In this document: positions 1-11,599 of the stretch, piece after piece
Layout: each line of letters begins with the position of its first letter
Position numbering within the stretch: position 1 is the first letter of the stretch
Origin: Romanomermis culicivorax
Taxonomy: Eukaryota > Nematoda > Enoplea > Mermithida > Mermithidae
Direction of reading: 5' to 3'
Assembly (NCBI GenBank): GCA_963922205.1
Contig: CAWUHX010000032.1
Location: 1,612,001 to 1,676,000, forward strand
Length of the DNA: 64,000 nt
Notes under the pieces: model-generated
The model's input: only the letters and a program-made list of their open reading frames with translations
Database searches by the model: none
Told to the model about the DNA's origin: nothing
Translations under genes and position numbers: made by a program

Positions 1-73
1 CCTGGGAATCGCTCACTTGAGAATCGCTCATTTGGGAATCACTCACTTGGGAGTCGCTCACTTGGGAGTAGAC
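1..73 (+). repeat. Tandem array of a ~15-bp motif (CACTTGGGAATCGCT type)
   Basis: About five imperfect tandem copies of a 15-bp unit reading roughly CACTTGGGAATCGCT, cut by the window edge. The same motif forms a longer array at 62950-63178, and both arrays end in a similar way (CTTGGGA, two variable bases, AGACC). It therefore looks like one end of a dispersed element that lies just upstream of the Dbx exon. Confidence 0.7.
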
Positions 74-145
74 CGTTATGTGCGTCGTCTATATTTTCTT
101 TATGTTTCAGCTTACAGTGTAAACTGACTGATTTTCAATCCACAG

Positions 146-2012
146 ATTCATCCACGCTTCCACAAAGCAGCAACGGCACGAATGTATGCTGGCCACCGCA
201 TACCGTTTTGCCCATTTCGACCGCTGTTCCGCACTTTAGACCGGCTATTCGCACCCGCAGGGCCGCCTTACGCAGGGCTGTCTTTTCCGACGCCCAACGT
301 AAAGGTTTGGAGGAACGGTTTTTAAGCCAACGTTATATAAGTAAACCGGACCGCAAGAAGCTGGCCGATCAATTAGGCTTGAAAGATTCGCAAGTCAAAA
401 TTTGGTGAGTAAATTTTAATTGTAGGATTGTAATTACTTTATTGAGTGTTATTCAAAATACCCCAACATTAAGAATGTGGAAAGTTCACAAAACTGCAGA
501 AAGCACTATTTCTGTCTAAATAAACACCTGCCCCGGTTGCACAAAACCCACTTTCGCTTGAAAGGGTCCCTTTGGCGCGAAATGGACACTTTGCATTTGA
601 GAGTGTTTTGCATAAAACCGGCACTTTAGATCCACGAAAGTGTTCCTTTCGAAAGTGTCCCTTTCAAACCCCCGAAAGTGTCACCTTTGAGCCTAACGTA
701 AACACGCGTAGCATAAAGCTTACTTTTCTCGAAAGGGTCCCTTTCAAATGCAGAAAAGTGCCCTTACGCATAGGGACCTCGCGAAATCCCTTTCGAGTCA
801 AATTTATGCCCGGAAAATTTTTTTCCTCCCAAAGTGGGGTATTTTGAGAGGTAAATATTGAAAAGGAAAAAATTTTGCGGTGTCGATAAGGAATGAACCA
901 TTTTAGTGCGTTTTAGAAAAGTTGAACTAAGCGCTTCGCGCCTGCTATTTAGTTTTTGTCTACCTCCACTCGTCAGCTAACGGTTGATAATTTTTATCAT
1001 CTAAAACATATGCTGCAATTTTTCGTAGAATAATCATCGATATTTTGGTCTGGTATTTCCTGGGCGCATTGTAGTTTCAGAAAATCAGAAAAAATCTTTC
1101 AGAAAATCAGAAAAAATTCAGAAAAAATCGCCGCCGTCCATAATAAAAAAGGTCATCATCGTCTACCAGAAATGCCTACATTCAATTTCCCAATTAACCG
1201 TTCGTTGAGTTTTCATCGTTTGAATACCTTTTCTCAATTTCAATTGGAGAAAAGACGCTCCTGATCAATGAATTTTCTACTTTTGAAGCGATAGTGAGTA
1301 TTATTTTGGCGCGAAACGCCGAATAATTTTCGCTTTTGACCGATTTTAGCTTCAAAAAGCTCACCAAAAATAGGTATTTTTCGTAAATCTCCGGCCAGCT
1401 AGGGGACTTAGTAGCTGTCGACAACTAAAAGATGGGGAGGGAAAGTCGTCGGCAATTGTTTATACGATGGAAAATTTTGGGAAGGACCCTTCCACCAATC
1501 CCCTATCTGCAGATATGAGCTCAACAGTAGTGTTTGGAAGTGTGAAAGACGTTTCTCAAATTCGTTAGTTGATTACATTGATGCAACGTCAGCCCCACTT
1601 TCTTAACCCAAAAGAGTCCCTTCCGAAAGAACTTAGCAAAGTGAACTTTATGCAACGTACTTCCAACGGCCGCTTTTCAAATGGACACTTTCGCTTTGAA
1701 AATTTTCCCCAAAGTGTCCCTTTCACGAAAGTGAGCTTTATGCAACCAGGGGCTGTTCTTCGCTGGCTACAAATGGAAAGAAAGAAAGAAAAAGAAAGAA
1801 AGAAAGAAACCAAAGCCTTCGGAGTATTTTTTGATATTTCTAGAATTTTTAGGTTCCAAAATCGTCGTATGAAATGGCGTAATTCTAAAGATAAAAGCGA
1901 TCAATGCGCGACGTCAAACTGCAACCTGATCAGCCCATGTGCACCTCAAATCGAACAACAAATTGCCGATAATCAAGATCGCAAAAATTCTTATCAGACA
2001 CTACTGAACTGA
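146..2012 (+). CDS. Dbx: Dbx-type homeobox transcription factor, 3' part (two exons)
   Basis: Nuclear DNA-binding protein; Dbx factors pattern neural progenitors in animals. Exons are 146-404 and 1853-2012 (TGA stop). The acceptor TTTTCAATCCACAG precedes 146, the donor is TTTG|GTGAGT, and the second acceptor is TTTTTAG|GTTCC. The split codon rebuilds Trp48 of the homeodomain, giving KIW joined to FQNRRMKWRNSK. The diagnostic stretch is RRAVFSDAQRKGLEERF, then YISKPDRKKLADQLGLKDSQ, which is the Dbx signature including the N-terminal arm and helix 2. Helix 3 has Gln50 and Asn51. About 40 residues follow the homeodomain, Gln/Asn rich at the end. Upstream exons (where an eh1 motif might sit) are outside the window. 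The 1448-bp intron is mostly repeat. Family assignment is strong; orthology to a given Dbx is not testable here. Confidence 0.9.
531..1754. repeat. Foldback-like element in the Dbx intron (motif CGAAAGTGTCCCTTTC)
   Basis: Two blocks, about 531-800 and 1590-1754, are dense in near-palindromic repeats of CGAAAGTGTCCCTTTC and GAAAGGGTCCCTTTC. The outer edges are inverted: CCCCGGTTGCACAAAACCC at 531-549 and CTTTATGCAACCAGGGG ending at 1752. The arms flank about 0.8 kb of AT-rich sequence with no gene. The blocks create spurious open frames on both strands. Confidence 0.6.
1776..1810 (+). repeat. GAAA microsatellite
   Basis: An imperfect (GAAA)n run 40-75 bp upstream of the second Dbx exon, inside the intron and just before the acceptor region. 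Confidence 0.8.
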
Positions 2013-2446
2013 TTTTTAGTTCAACATTATATTGTATAATAATGTAGTTATTTGGGTGTATTTCAGTTTTTGACCTGAAAAATTATACTTTTCACGGATT
2101 ATTGTAGTATAAGATTGGAAGCAAAGTACAGTGCCCATATTTCAGTGTACAACATATTTTAGGCCCAGTTTTTACAATGATTATCTATTTGGCGAAGTTC
2201 AACATATTCCAGGATTTAGAATTTGCTAGACTTGTGTTTAGAAATTCAAAGACTTGCATATACTCAATCATATTGGATCAGTATAGTGGCAGGTAGAATA
2301 CAAGCTGCCGCATATGGAGAACAGAATAGCATATAACCTAAATAACATATACTAGCTTAGAACATGCTATCCATAAAATTTTCTTCTTAGCATCTTGAAG
2401 CTTTGTAGATATTTTAGAATATGGTCTCTGATCACGTGATTATATT
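2013..2446. other. Dbx 3' flank, no feature seen
   Basis: AT-rich sequence after the Dbx stop codon. No convincing open frame, RNA gene or long repeat was found; it presumably includes the 3' untranslated region. Confidence 0.5.
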
Positions 2447-2694
2447 TATAGTCTGTTTTTCTTGAAACGCTTCTAAATAAAAGAAGTAGAAAGAAAGAAG
2501 TATTTCAGATTTTCACGATTTTCTGACAAACAATATAAAATATAGGACTGGAAATTTCCGAGCATACTGACCTCACCTTAACAATTTTTCGAGTGAAATA
2601 TTTTACTGTAAGAGCTTCATGTAAGCGATTTTGACGACATCACTAATTTGTGTCACTTTTCTATTTGGAAGCATTTTATGAAAAACAGACTATA
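2447..2694. mobile_element. MITE family 1 (TATAGTCTGTTTTT ends), complete copy
   Basis: About 245 bp with near-perfect 25-bp inverted ends. The left end reads TATAGTCTGTTTTTCTTGAA and the right end reads TTTTATGAAAAACAGACTATA. TA dinucleotides flank it, as expected for Tc1/mariner-type insertion. It has no coding capacity. A conserved core (GATTTTCTG, then an AAA..ACT..AAATTT stretch, then TTTTACTGTAA) recurs in the other copies listed below. Confidence 0.85.
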
Positions 2695-2709
2695 TATATA
2701 TTATATATA

Positions 2710-3448
2710 CAGGGTGAGCAAAAAAAAGGCGACCAGTACTGACTTTCATAGCTTTCAAACGGCTGAAGCTTTTTCGATGCGGTTTTCTGCCGTGGATAGA
2801 TCAAACATCTGGCACAGTTTCAGCCAGATTGCTCGTATATTGACTGACTAGAGTCGAAAATACTAAACATCGGTTTCTTTGCAAACAAATTTTGAAAAAT
2901 TGACAAAAATTGACAAGAAAAGTACAATAGATCCAACCACGAGAACCATATAACAGCTGGAAACTACAAGAGAACCGTTTTCATGTGTCCTACATTCTGT
3001 TTCACCAATAATTTCAATCGTTTTTCGATCTGGTCAATGACAGAATTGATTTTGTTTTGATTTTGCTTTTTCTCCAAATTCAAAACAAAAGCTATTGATT
3101 TTGGCAAAATTTTGCCCCATATTTAAGCAAGAAGTTGATGACTTCAAATTACGTGTAACTTATAAATCTGGGTGACTTTTAAAGTATTATTGTGTGTAGA
3201 AAGCTTCGCAAAACTTTTCTCACAATAGGACAACTTTTACTTTAATTTTACAATTTTTACTTTTTGAAAAATGACGACTTTTACTAAATTTCTGTTTCTA
3301 CGGTAACCGTAAATGCTAAAAGCGTAAAATTTGGCCTTTGAATTGATGATAAACAGGGTATTTTAATGCAGCAATCCGCATTAAAAAATCTTCCTCCGTT
3401 CAAAAGTTATGGAAGTCAGCACCGGTCGCCTTTTTTTGGCTCACCCTG
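2710..3448. mobile_element. 739-bp mariner-type MITE (CAGGGTGAGC ends)
   Basis: Both ends begin CAGGGTGAGC followed by an A-run and GGCGACC. The inverted repeats extend roughly 75 bp with mismatches. The flanks are TA-rich, so a TA target duplication is compatible. No transposase frame is present, so this copy is non-autonomous. The CAGGGTG start and TA target point to the Tc1/mariner superfamily by analogy. Confidence 0.85.
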
Positions 3449-3491
3449 TTATATATATATATATATACATATGTGTATATATATATATATG
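3449..3491. repeat. TA microsatellite
   Basis: Alternating TA with ACATATGTG interruptions between the right end of the 739-bp MITE and the innexin stop codon. A similar run lies at 2691-2709 on the left side of the MITE. Confidence 0.85.
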
Positions 3492-6400
3492 TTAATCATC
3501 TTCTTCCGGAGCCGAAGGACTGGCGGCATCGAACACCAATGGTTTGTATAGCTTCTCGGGTGTAAAATCCTTGTTGGCGTCAGTATGCATATCTGTATCC
3601 AAGTGACGGCTCTCAGTGTCCAGATTATTGATTGGTTTACGTTCGATAGTGAAAAATCTGAAAAATTCGTTCGGCATGGAAAATATCACTATTCAAACAC
3701 AATTGACTGAGACCACTTGGATTAACCAATCAACCAACAGAAGTCGAAAAATCCGCCTGCAACAACGACTCCTGAACTAATCTAGGAGTTCGGGAGTTCG
3801 GGAGTGTAGAAAAATTCGCTTGCATTTAAATTTCTATCCCTGAACTCCTCTAGGAGTAAATTAGACTCCTAGGGGAGTCGACTCCTAGAAAGAAGTGGCT
3901 TGCACCAAGAACCTAGGACTTCAGACATCAGGAGTGAACAGAAGTTTGTGTAGTTTTCTAAGAGTCGAACATCGACTTCTAGGCGGTTGATTAGGCGGTT
4001 GATTTTGCCATATTCCCCTGTGGATTTTCGTATACCTTCAAAATTTCATTGACATAATAATTATAGGCCGTAAGACTAAGATCGTCTTTAAAATCAAAGA
4101 ATGAGGAAATGTTCAATTGGATTATCTGTCAATTGGGATGAGTGATACGGCTAGAATTCGTTGAGGTAAGATGTATCATAGTCTATTTCTGAAAGTACAA
4201 TTGCTACCATATCCCTTGCTCTTTTTCCTAGTGGTTCCACGTAATGTATTGTTTTATTGACATTGGTTATCGGGAATCATAAGTTTCCTAAATGTGATTC
4301 TCATGTCAACAAATACATATTATAATCAAGACATAAAATGACAGAATTATGACACAAAGTAAAAGGAAAATCGTTAAATATGTTCACTGACAACATGAAA
4401 CTCCTGGGACACCTGAACTCATAGAAAACGACCAACTCTAGGGGTGTCTGATGCAAGCGACTGCGGAATTCCTGTACTCCTCAGCTCCTAGGTATGGTGC
4501 AAGCAGGCACTGATAATTGATTAAAGGCTCTCTGGAGTGATGGACCAAGATGAACTTTCCGGGAACTCAATCTGACTATAACACCAAAGTGAATAGTAAC
4601 CTATGTCCCGGTTGATCACGAGTCAACCCGAGCAGAAAATTGATTAAAAGTTTTTTGAAACTCCTCCTAGTTAGCACAGAGAAAAATTGGAAACTGATGG
4701 AAGGACAAGATCGCTTCAGAACGAAGCATGTTTCACTGGCGAGTGAAAATGACTTTCTCGTGGAATTTTTGAGAAAAATGATCGGCAGATAACATCTGAC
4801 TGAAATTCTTTGGAAAGAAAAATATTTTCTGTAAAATTGAAGTGTTAAGTTCACAGTTGCAATGAAAACATTCCGGCCAACAACTACTTGTATAAAATGA
4901 TCAACGGCAAGCGACTGGAGAATTTGTTCTTTAGTTCCCCTCACGGAAATTGGCTTACACTCTATAATTGGTGGTCGTTTCCCAGATGAAAAGATTTCGT
5001 TATGAAAATCAGAAATGATGACGAAAAGATTTATGCTTTTCTTGGACAAACACATATTTTATTAATTCACAATGAATGGACAGTGCTTATTCTTCAGCAA
5101 AATAGTTTTTAAACTGGTCTTGCATCGTGCATTCGACAGAATGAAGAGTGCTTATACTCTCTGTCGATATTTTTTGTGAAAAGCCCTGAATGTGTCGCCA
5201 CGTAATTATTGAATGAGTATTACTTACTCTTTGGCAAGATTTTCCGTGAATTCGGCGTTGACAGGATAATAGCGATGATTGGCTTTTTCTGCTATCGGAT
5301 TCGATAATTGCGTATATTTTCTATTGGAACCATATTTTTGGCGAACTTGCTTGTCTAATAGACTGCGAATTATTTCACTGACGACAAAATAGCCACAAGC
5401 ATCTTCCAAAAGCCGTAAGCAAAAAGTGCCATCGACGCCAATGAAATTGACCGAAAAATCCCATAGAGCATCCTTGCTAACCGATGCCTTGAGTAAAAAC
5501 ACATTTTTTTATGAAGTACGTTTATGTAAGACGTCGTTGATGCCAAAATCTGGAAATACTTCTGTATAATTAATTGCCTAAAGCATTTCACAATTTCGTA
5601 AAAATTTCGCTGGTAACACATCAGAAAGTCAAGGAATCCGGGAAGGAGCACTTGAACTTTTCGTTATATTTTGAAAACAAGTGCGAAACTTGGAAAACAT
5701 GATTGAAATTTCTAATGACTCATCACAAATCATAGTCCATAAATCAAGTTTCGCATCGCATTATTCAAGATATCAAGGAAAAAATCAAGTTAAAATCACG
5801 CACGTAATCTCAGACTTTTACATACGATTAAGTAGCAACATGATTAAAAAAATAAATTAAGTTCATCTTGATAAAAAATCGAGTTGAAACCTAGTTTTAA
5901 AAATCTTTATTTATAAATAAGTCATGTGGCTAAAGATCAGGTTTCCAAAAGAACTAAGGATCAGGTTTCCAAAAAAATCAAGATACACTTGTCTTTTTTG
6001 AAACCTGATCTTTAGTTTTATGTACTGAGGAGCTCAGGGTCAAGTTGCTCAAACATCCCCTTCGGGAAGAGTGTATCCTTCGACTATATAAACTCCATCA
6101 TTTTTTATGATTCCAATTTCAGTTTTCTCAGTGATCTACACCGTCACATCAAAACCATGCTGGTTTTATTGCCTCCAGCCAATTTTAAAACGTGTTTATA
6201 CCATATTCTGCTCTTAAACCGAAATGGTCAAGAAAAAAAAACAAATAGAGGTGTCTCCATATCAAACCACATCAAACGTCATTTGAAATTCGTACACACA
6301 GAAGTGGGATCCTGGTTTTAAAAAGTGAAATAATTTCTACAAAGAATACAAAATTTTAGAAATTAGGTTCAGTAATGCCAATAACTTTTTTACGTTTTCT

Positions 6401-8225
6401 GATCGCAATGTACCAACTGCTCACTTCAAGATGACCTCCAAACAGATGTCCTTCAATAAATTTGACCCTCAAAAACGAAAATAAACTGACGAACGTCCAA
6501 TAGATCATTGCCCCAACGTTCCAAATCAAGCAGAACAGGATCCAAAACCAAACAAAAAGGAAAATTTTCTCCAAAAGATCATTTGTTTGAATCGAACATT
6601 GAACCGTGTGACGGTGCACGTTGCCCAAAAGGCGTACTTCCAAGTCGCACAGAACTACTCTCGGAAAAGTTTTGGACTCTGGCATTGGCTGATTATTGCG
6701 GAGAGCCGCGGCCACTGATAAGGGATAAAATTTTCGATCGAAAATATTGTGTTCCAAAACGAAAAATTGCAAAGCGGCGTTCAGAAGGCACAATGACAAA
6801 GTGAAAATGTAACAACACGTCAGAATGACCGATGCTCGACGATTAGTCAGGTGGCTGTGTAGGTAAGCAGATATTGATTCTGTTGGTTTTTTGCGATGTG
6901 CAGGATCGGTAGACTCGACGTCGGCCATTGAGGATAAGGCGTTTATATCGATACCTATGAGACTCTAAAGTAAATACTGGGACTGGTTGTTGATACGAAA
7001 GTGATGAGAGAAGGATGGCTGATTCAAAAATTAAAAAATCAAAAAATGACTCGGTGACAGGATGATAGCGTCTTACAACTACCAGGAAATTGTTGACTAG
7101 GAAAGAGAATCGCATTAAGTATGAATTCCAAAAAGATAAACATTATGGTGCATTTGATACGTCATGATTTGAGGCGTTACGCTTATCACTTTCGCCCATA
7201 GGATCGTTTGACACTGAAGTGTTGATATGTCTTGTTAGTTGAAACACGTTCTTAATTTTTTCTTTGAACTTTCCTAAACCGCCAGCTTTTGAACTTCAGA
7301 GGAGTCTTTTGCCTGTCTGGGAAAATAATAAGAGATGAACGTCTATGACCATAATTTGAAAAATAATAAAGGTGCACATGATCTCTTCTTTCCAATCAAG
7401 ATTAATTTGATTCTTTGTCGGGATCTGGAGTATCACGAAAAGCTTGATTTATTGAGTGCGGGTTTTGATGGGTCATCGGAAATTTCATACACCTTGAAGT
7501 TTTTGTACCAGTAATTCAAATGACGGCGAAAAATCAAGTGACGCTTTTCAGATTCCACGAACGGATTACTCGCTTAGTGTTTTCTTTCCACGTTTGACTC
7601 CATGCGGACTATTTACTTGATATGTCGTTAATTTTCTGGTAGCTATGTTTGAGAAATCGAGCAAATTGAAGGGAATTTTTTGAAAGAACATGTTAAAAAT
7701 CTGCACATTAAAAGTGAACTAAAAAATCGAAACATAATTTGCTTCTCCTTCTCAGATACGAAGTACTATTGGGCCATTTCTCATTACTTGAATGAATCTT
7801 TCTGACGTCATATTTCCTCATAAGTTCCCTAAGACAATTCTAAGATCTACAACAATAAACTGCTATAATAAAAACAAATCCTCACCTTTTTGAAGAGATT
7901 TCAGCACTTTCCATATGAAGAACGGCACTAAAAACGACAACGCCTGAACTGAGAGCAGAAAGGGAGACCCATTGAGGGTGTTCGATTGCCTCGATGGTAT
8001 CGCCAAAAATTCTTGGTCTTCCGATCCGTAGGCGTACAAAGTTGATGACCCGATACAATACTGATTTACATATTCGGTCATAGGATCGGTGAAAGCGGCC
8101 GGCGTCCAGCACCGGGCTTGGGCATTGTACGTCACCAATAGGCAAACGCCGGCCGAAAAGAGCAAAACCAACGGAGAAATTGAGAAATTCAATTTTTCCG
8201 TAAAAGCGAATAAATGTTTGGCCAT
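3492..8225 (-). CDS. Innexin gap-junction channel protein (4 exons, complete)
   Basis: Four-pass membrane subunit of invertebrate gap junctions. Exons in coding order are 8225-7886, 6954-6425, 5487-5228 and 3657-3492 (TAA). Lengths of 340, 530, 260 and 166 bp give exactly 432 codons, with compatible phases and GT-AG sites (G|GTGAGG, GAA|GTGAGC, A|GTAAGT; acceptors CTCATAG, ACTCAAG, TTTTCAG). TM1 is near residues 16-35. Loop 1 carries C39 (in RCWTPAAFTD) and C57 (in YVNQYC). TM2 is near 88-108 and TM3 near 156-178. Loop 2 carries C216 and C233 within FPRVVLCDLEVRLLGNVHR and HTVQC. TM4 starts at EKIFLFVWFW. The stretch GVDGTFCLRLLED is the usual cytoplasmic innexin motif. The start is the first Met and gives the usual short cytoplasmic head. 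The YYQWV motif expected before TM2 is not present (TLNGSPF instead). Which innexin paralogue this is cannot be said. Confidence 0.93.
3754..4509. repeat. Foldback-like element in innexin intron 3 (CTCCTAGGAGT motif)
   Basis: Left block 3754-3935 and right block 4395-4509 are full of short inverted and direct copies of ACTCCTAGGAGT, CTCCTGAACT and GAGTTCGGGAGT. The edges are complementary in character: CCGCCTGCAAC near 3754 and GGTGCAAGCAGGCAC at the right end. The middle 450 bp is AT-rich without a gene. Confidence 0.55.
5931..6015. repeat. Inverted repeat / hairpin
   Basis: TAAAGATCAGGTTTCC at 5931 is repeated directly near 5956 and inverted as GAAACCTGATCTTTAG near 5999-6014. It lies in innexin intron 2. 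A related pair of GAAACCT/AAGTTT stretches occurs at 5745-5895. Confidence 0.6.
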
Positions 8226-8878
8226 TTTAATTTCGTAAAACTTGAGAAATGTTTTCTTCTTTTTTGAAAACTTTCACGGAAACATTGATAAGCTTTGCTG
8301 CGTACTTCACCTTCTGTTTTTAATTCTTTTTAGTGCGTTATCAGCATTTAGCCAAGCATAATTTTTTTGAAAAATAGGATAAATCATAAGATCATTAAAA
8401 GTTAACGCAATATAATTATCTGAAATTTACCGTACCAAAAATTTTTGATGGATATCCGAGGCATAAGTATCAAATTTGACTTGAAGGAATCAATCTCGTG
8501 ACTTGCAGTCTGTTTTTGTTGTAATGCTTCTTAATACTCGAACTAGAAAACAAGTATGACTTCTGTTCCTGCCAAACCAGACGTGTGTGTAGAATGCACA
8601 CAAATTTCACGTCAATGGCGAGCTTATACTTAAATTCAGCAAACAATGATGTATACAGTTTGTGAAATATCAAGATTCACGAATTATTCCTGATATTGAG
8701 ACGATCTATTATCATCTCTCGGCATACCTTAGTCAACTATTTTGAAACTGTCCGATTTTCTCATGTTTATATTCTAGATTTAAGACACAATTGAGATGCA
8801 CTAAATTCAGATTCTATTCCGGCGCCTATTCATGTAAAAAGTTCATTCGAGAACTCAAATGATTTCAACATCGAAACT

Positions 8879-9115
8879 ATTGTCTGTTTTTCTTTAAATG
8901 CCTCTGAATAATGAAAGTGGAAAGCAAGTAGTACTTCACATTTTTATGATTTTCTGCTAAACCATAGATCAAATATTATTGAAAATTTGTATAACATTTT
9001 TAAAATTTTTAAGTGAAAAACCTCACTGTTAAAAGGATTTCTTAACGATTCTAATGACAGCGTTGATTTTGGTCGTTTTTCAACAAGGAGGCATTTTATA
9101 AAAAAACAGACTATA
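8879..9115. mobile_element. MITE family 1, diverged copy
   Basis: The left end is TTGTCTGTTTTTCTTTAAAT and the right end AAAAAACAGACTATA. The internal match to the 2447 and 15316 copies includes GAAAGTGGAAAGCAAGTAGT and GATTTTCTGCTAAACCA. A lone left end of the same family appears near 8504. The element lies upstream of the innexin start. Confidence 0.75.
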
Positions 9116-10029
9116 CTACACCCAAAAGTTTTTCCTGCAGAAATTATGAAATAATTCACCCAAAGTGACTGTGATATCTGACTGTTCCGTTCATCTAAAA
9201 GTTCAAATTGTTATCGAGTTTTAAGTATGATTGATTTATCAACGGAAATAGAAATTAAATTCTGATACAAAATTTAATCAAATAATATACAATGAGTTTA
9301 TGAACCCTTGAAAATACTTTTTCACACTAGAAAAGTAGCCGCAGGAGTTTCAGGCATTGCGATTTATCAAGATTAGCTAAACAAAATTTTTGTCAGAAAA
9401 CAAAGTGAAACTCTATTAATCTTTTATCGATAGCCTTTTAACAATAGTTAGTCAGCCTAGAGTTTTCTTTTTTTTTGACAGATTACCAACTATATAGTTT
9501 TTTGTATTGTACTTCACTTACATAATCACAGTAACTGCCAAGCTGTACTTATTTACAATAAACCACAGCTTTTGGTGTTATTTTGGCCCTATTCGAATAG
9601 TCCCAATACCTCATTGACTGATGTCTTCTCATCGTACTGTAAGGATGCTTTGCAGACAACGGAGACTTTAAATGTACTGAGCAGTAAATTTTTATTTTAT
9701 TCGTGACTTCAACAATGGTCATTAGCAAACCTTTGGTGTATACCTATGGATTCCGAAGAGTTCTCGTGAAATCCTTCTCAATAAGACAGCAGTATCCTCC
9801 ACAAAACTTCTCATCGTGTATTTTGAGCATTTGGAAATTCTGGGGTCGTTCTTATATTGAATGCAAATAATATTTGCCTCTGATATCTATCCTGATTACT
9901 CTTATACACTCCATTGGAATTATGGCTACGCAGCTAAGTAGCCATATAAGGTAAGCATTTCTGAATTACATTTGCGAAAAGTTTTTGTGTAGTTAAATCA
10001 TACCGTCTATTGAAGCACACTGCACATAC
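9116..10029. other. Intergenic, no feature seen
   Basis: AT-rich sequence between a MITE copy and the small membrane-protein gene. I see no supported exon, RNA gene or element. Confidence 0.45.
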
Positions 10030-10079
10030 ATTTATTGTACATGTAAATGACACTATTTATTGTACATGTAAATGACACT
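10030..10079. repeat. 25-bp tandem duplication
   Basis: The 25-bp unit TTTATTGTACATGTAAATGA + CACTA occurs twice in a row, immediately after the 3' end of the minus-strand gene at 10083. It is a perfect two-copy repeat and probably recent. Confidence 0.85.
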
Positions 10080-10082
10080 GAT

Positions 10083-10409
10083 TTAAGAGTACGTATGATC
10101 AGAAGAATTACTATCTTGTTCACATTCGAACGGTTCTTTTTCCTTCTTCTTCCCGTTTTTATCACCGACCGCCAATTTTTGGTCGGACTTTTTCACCGTC
10201 ATCCGACTCCAAATGACCCGGACCGGTGCCTCGGTGTGTTCTTCCGATCCAATGACGCAAAAAGCTACGCCCACAATCAATCCCACGATGGCCACCAAAA
10301 TGATATACAAGGCGAAACTGTAACGGTCAATATCGATCGAACAAATCACTGATCCGACGATCAAGAGGCAAAGGCACATCACCAGAGATAGAAGTAAAAA
10401 AGTTCCCAT
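10083..10409 (-). CDS. Small two-helix membrane protein, unknown family
   Basis: 108-codon uninterrupted frame with an ATG start and no acceptor-like AG just upstream, so a single-exon gene or the first exon of one. Residues 1-22 are strongly hydrophobic (MGTFLLLSLVMCLCLLIVGS), as is a second segment at about 33-55 (ALYIILVAIVGLIVGVAFCV). The rest is a charged, Lys/Glu/Ser-rich cytoplasmic-type tail ending DHTYS. The first helix could be a signal anchor. It starts only 48 bp after the stop of the tentative upstream gene on the same strand, which is close enough for co-transcription. I do not recognise the family. Confidence 0.5.
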   Translation of the reverse strand: MGTFLLLSLVMCLCLLIVGSVICSIDIDRYSFALYIILVAIVGLIVGVAFCVIGSEEHTEAPVRVIWSRMTVKKSDQKLAVGDKNGKKKEKEPFECEQDSNSSDHTYS

Positions 10410-10456
10410 TCGAATATAGCGAAAATCGCATTAAATATTCATTGAGTCAATAAAAA

Positions 10457-11579
10457 TTATGAAAAATACAAAGCGGAACGTTGAGTTACAGCGGGGATGA
10501 TGCGATCCAGAAGAGCTAATTTAATATTAGGATACTTCTCCGCTGATTTTTCATATATGGTAACCTGGAATCAGTTATATTAATTAATGATTAGTTCCTG
10601 GTGAATGGATGAGTGGTAGAAATTATTAATGAAGTGTGGTCGTTATCGATTATATGAAGGAATTACGACAATTAGTTTTTCCGGAAAGCTTGATAGGAAA
10701 GCAGAATCGATGAATCTAACCGACTATTTATTGGAAGAAAGCACAATAGCAGCGTGTTAGAGAATACAAGGCTAGTAGAAAAAGTTCACTGAAGCGTAGT
10801 ATATGCGGTGAGATTGACCAAAAAATAGTACGAGAAATGCAATGAAAAAAGGATAAGTTGAGTAATGGCAGAGAACATAAGTTCAGGCACAGAAAAACGA
10901 AGTGAACTTGCTGCTGAAAAATAGTTTCGTTTTGAATAATCACTATTTATTGCCTTCGCATTTTTAATTTTCACCCGTCCTATCCCGGTCTTTTCTCATC
11001 ATTTGGTGAAAATTTGCTCCTCAAAAAAGAGACTAAAAAAATATCGTACCTTTACTGATTGTGTGGACGGTCGACGGCCGTACAGAATAATTGACCATAG
11101 CCTCTGTTTGACTGTCAAATGTGGTCGGCAATGTCATATGGCGGAAAAATGCCATCAACTGAGCTTTTTTGGCGTCATATTCGAGCTATGCAACAGAATT
11201 TAAGTAGAAAGTATTACAGTAGACTGCTTACATGAGAAATAATTTCCCGTCATTTCTACGTTAATTAAATTTACAACATTTGCCTCTTTCAAGTTCGGCA
11301 CTATTTTGAGACTCAAATCGAAATGGGGCCCACGATTTAGCAGAATGCATCTTATATACACGATTTCCCTTCTTTGCAGTAAATAGAAATGAAAAAATGG
11401 ACGTGCAACTTTGATGTAATACTCGTATGAATGGGGCAACAAATGATTCAGGATAGTTGGAAAAATAGTGCTGATAAAGCACACTGTGACGTTGAAACTG
11501 GAGATGAACAGAAAGAGTAGAATGACCCGGAAAATGGGTGGCTGAGTAGGATCTAACGAACGATTCTAAATTAACCGTT
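10457..11579 (-). CDS. Multi-exon membrane protein, possibly seipin-like (tentative)
   Basis: Four coding-looking stretches follow in order: about 11579-11215, 11163-11050, 10913 to about 10820, and 10564-10457 (TAA). The first has a helix (IFRVILLFLFISSFNVTVCF) followed by a short lumenal stretch with ARPFFHFYLL, then GPHFDLSLKIVPNLKEANVV. The later exons contain EAMVNYSVRPSTVHTISK and VTIYEKSAEKYPNIKLALLD. The order of helix, P-x-HF, G-x-Y-x-L-x-L and M-x-x-Y-x-x-R resembles seipin (lipid-droplet biogenesis), but identity is low and the cysteine/FPxANV segment is not seen. The phase between exons 1 and 2 works only with a weak acceptor at 11164, and the donor of exon 3 is uncertain. No start codon was located. 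It may be a decayed gene. Confidence 0.33.
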
Positions 11580-11599
11580 ATCACGACCTACTGGTATAG

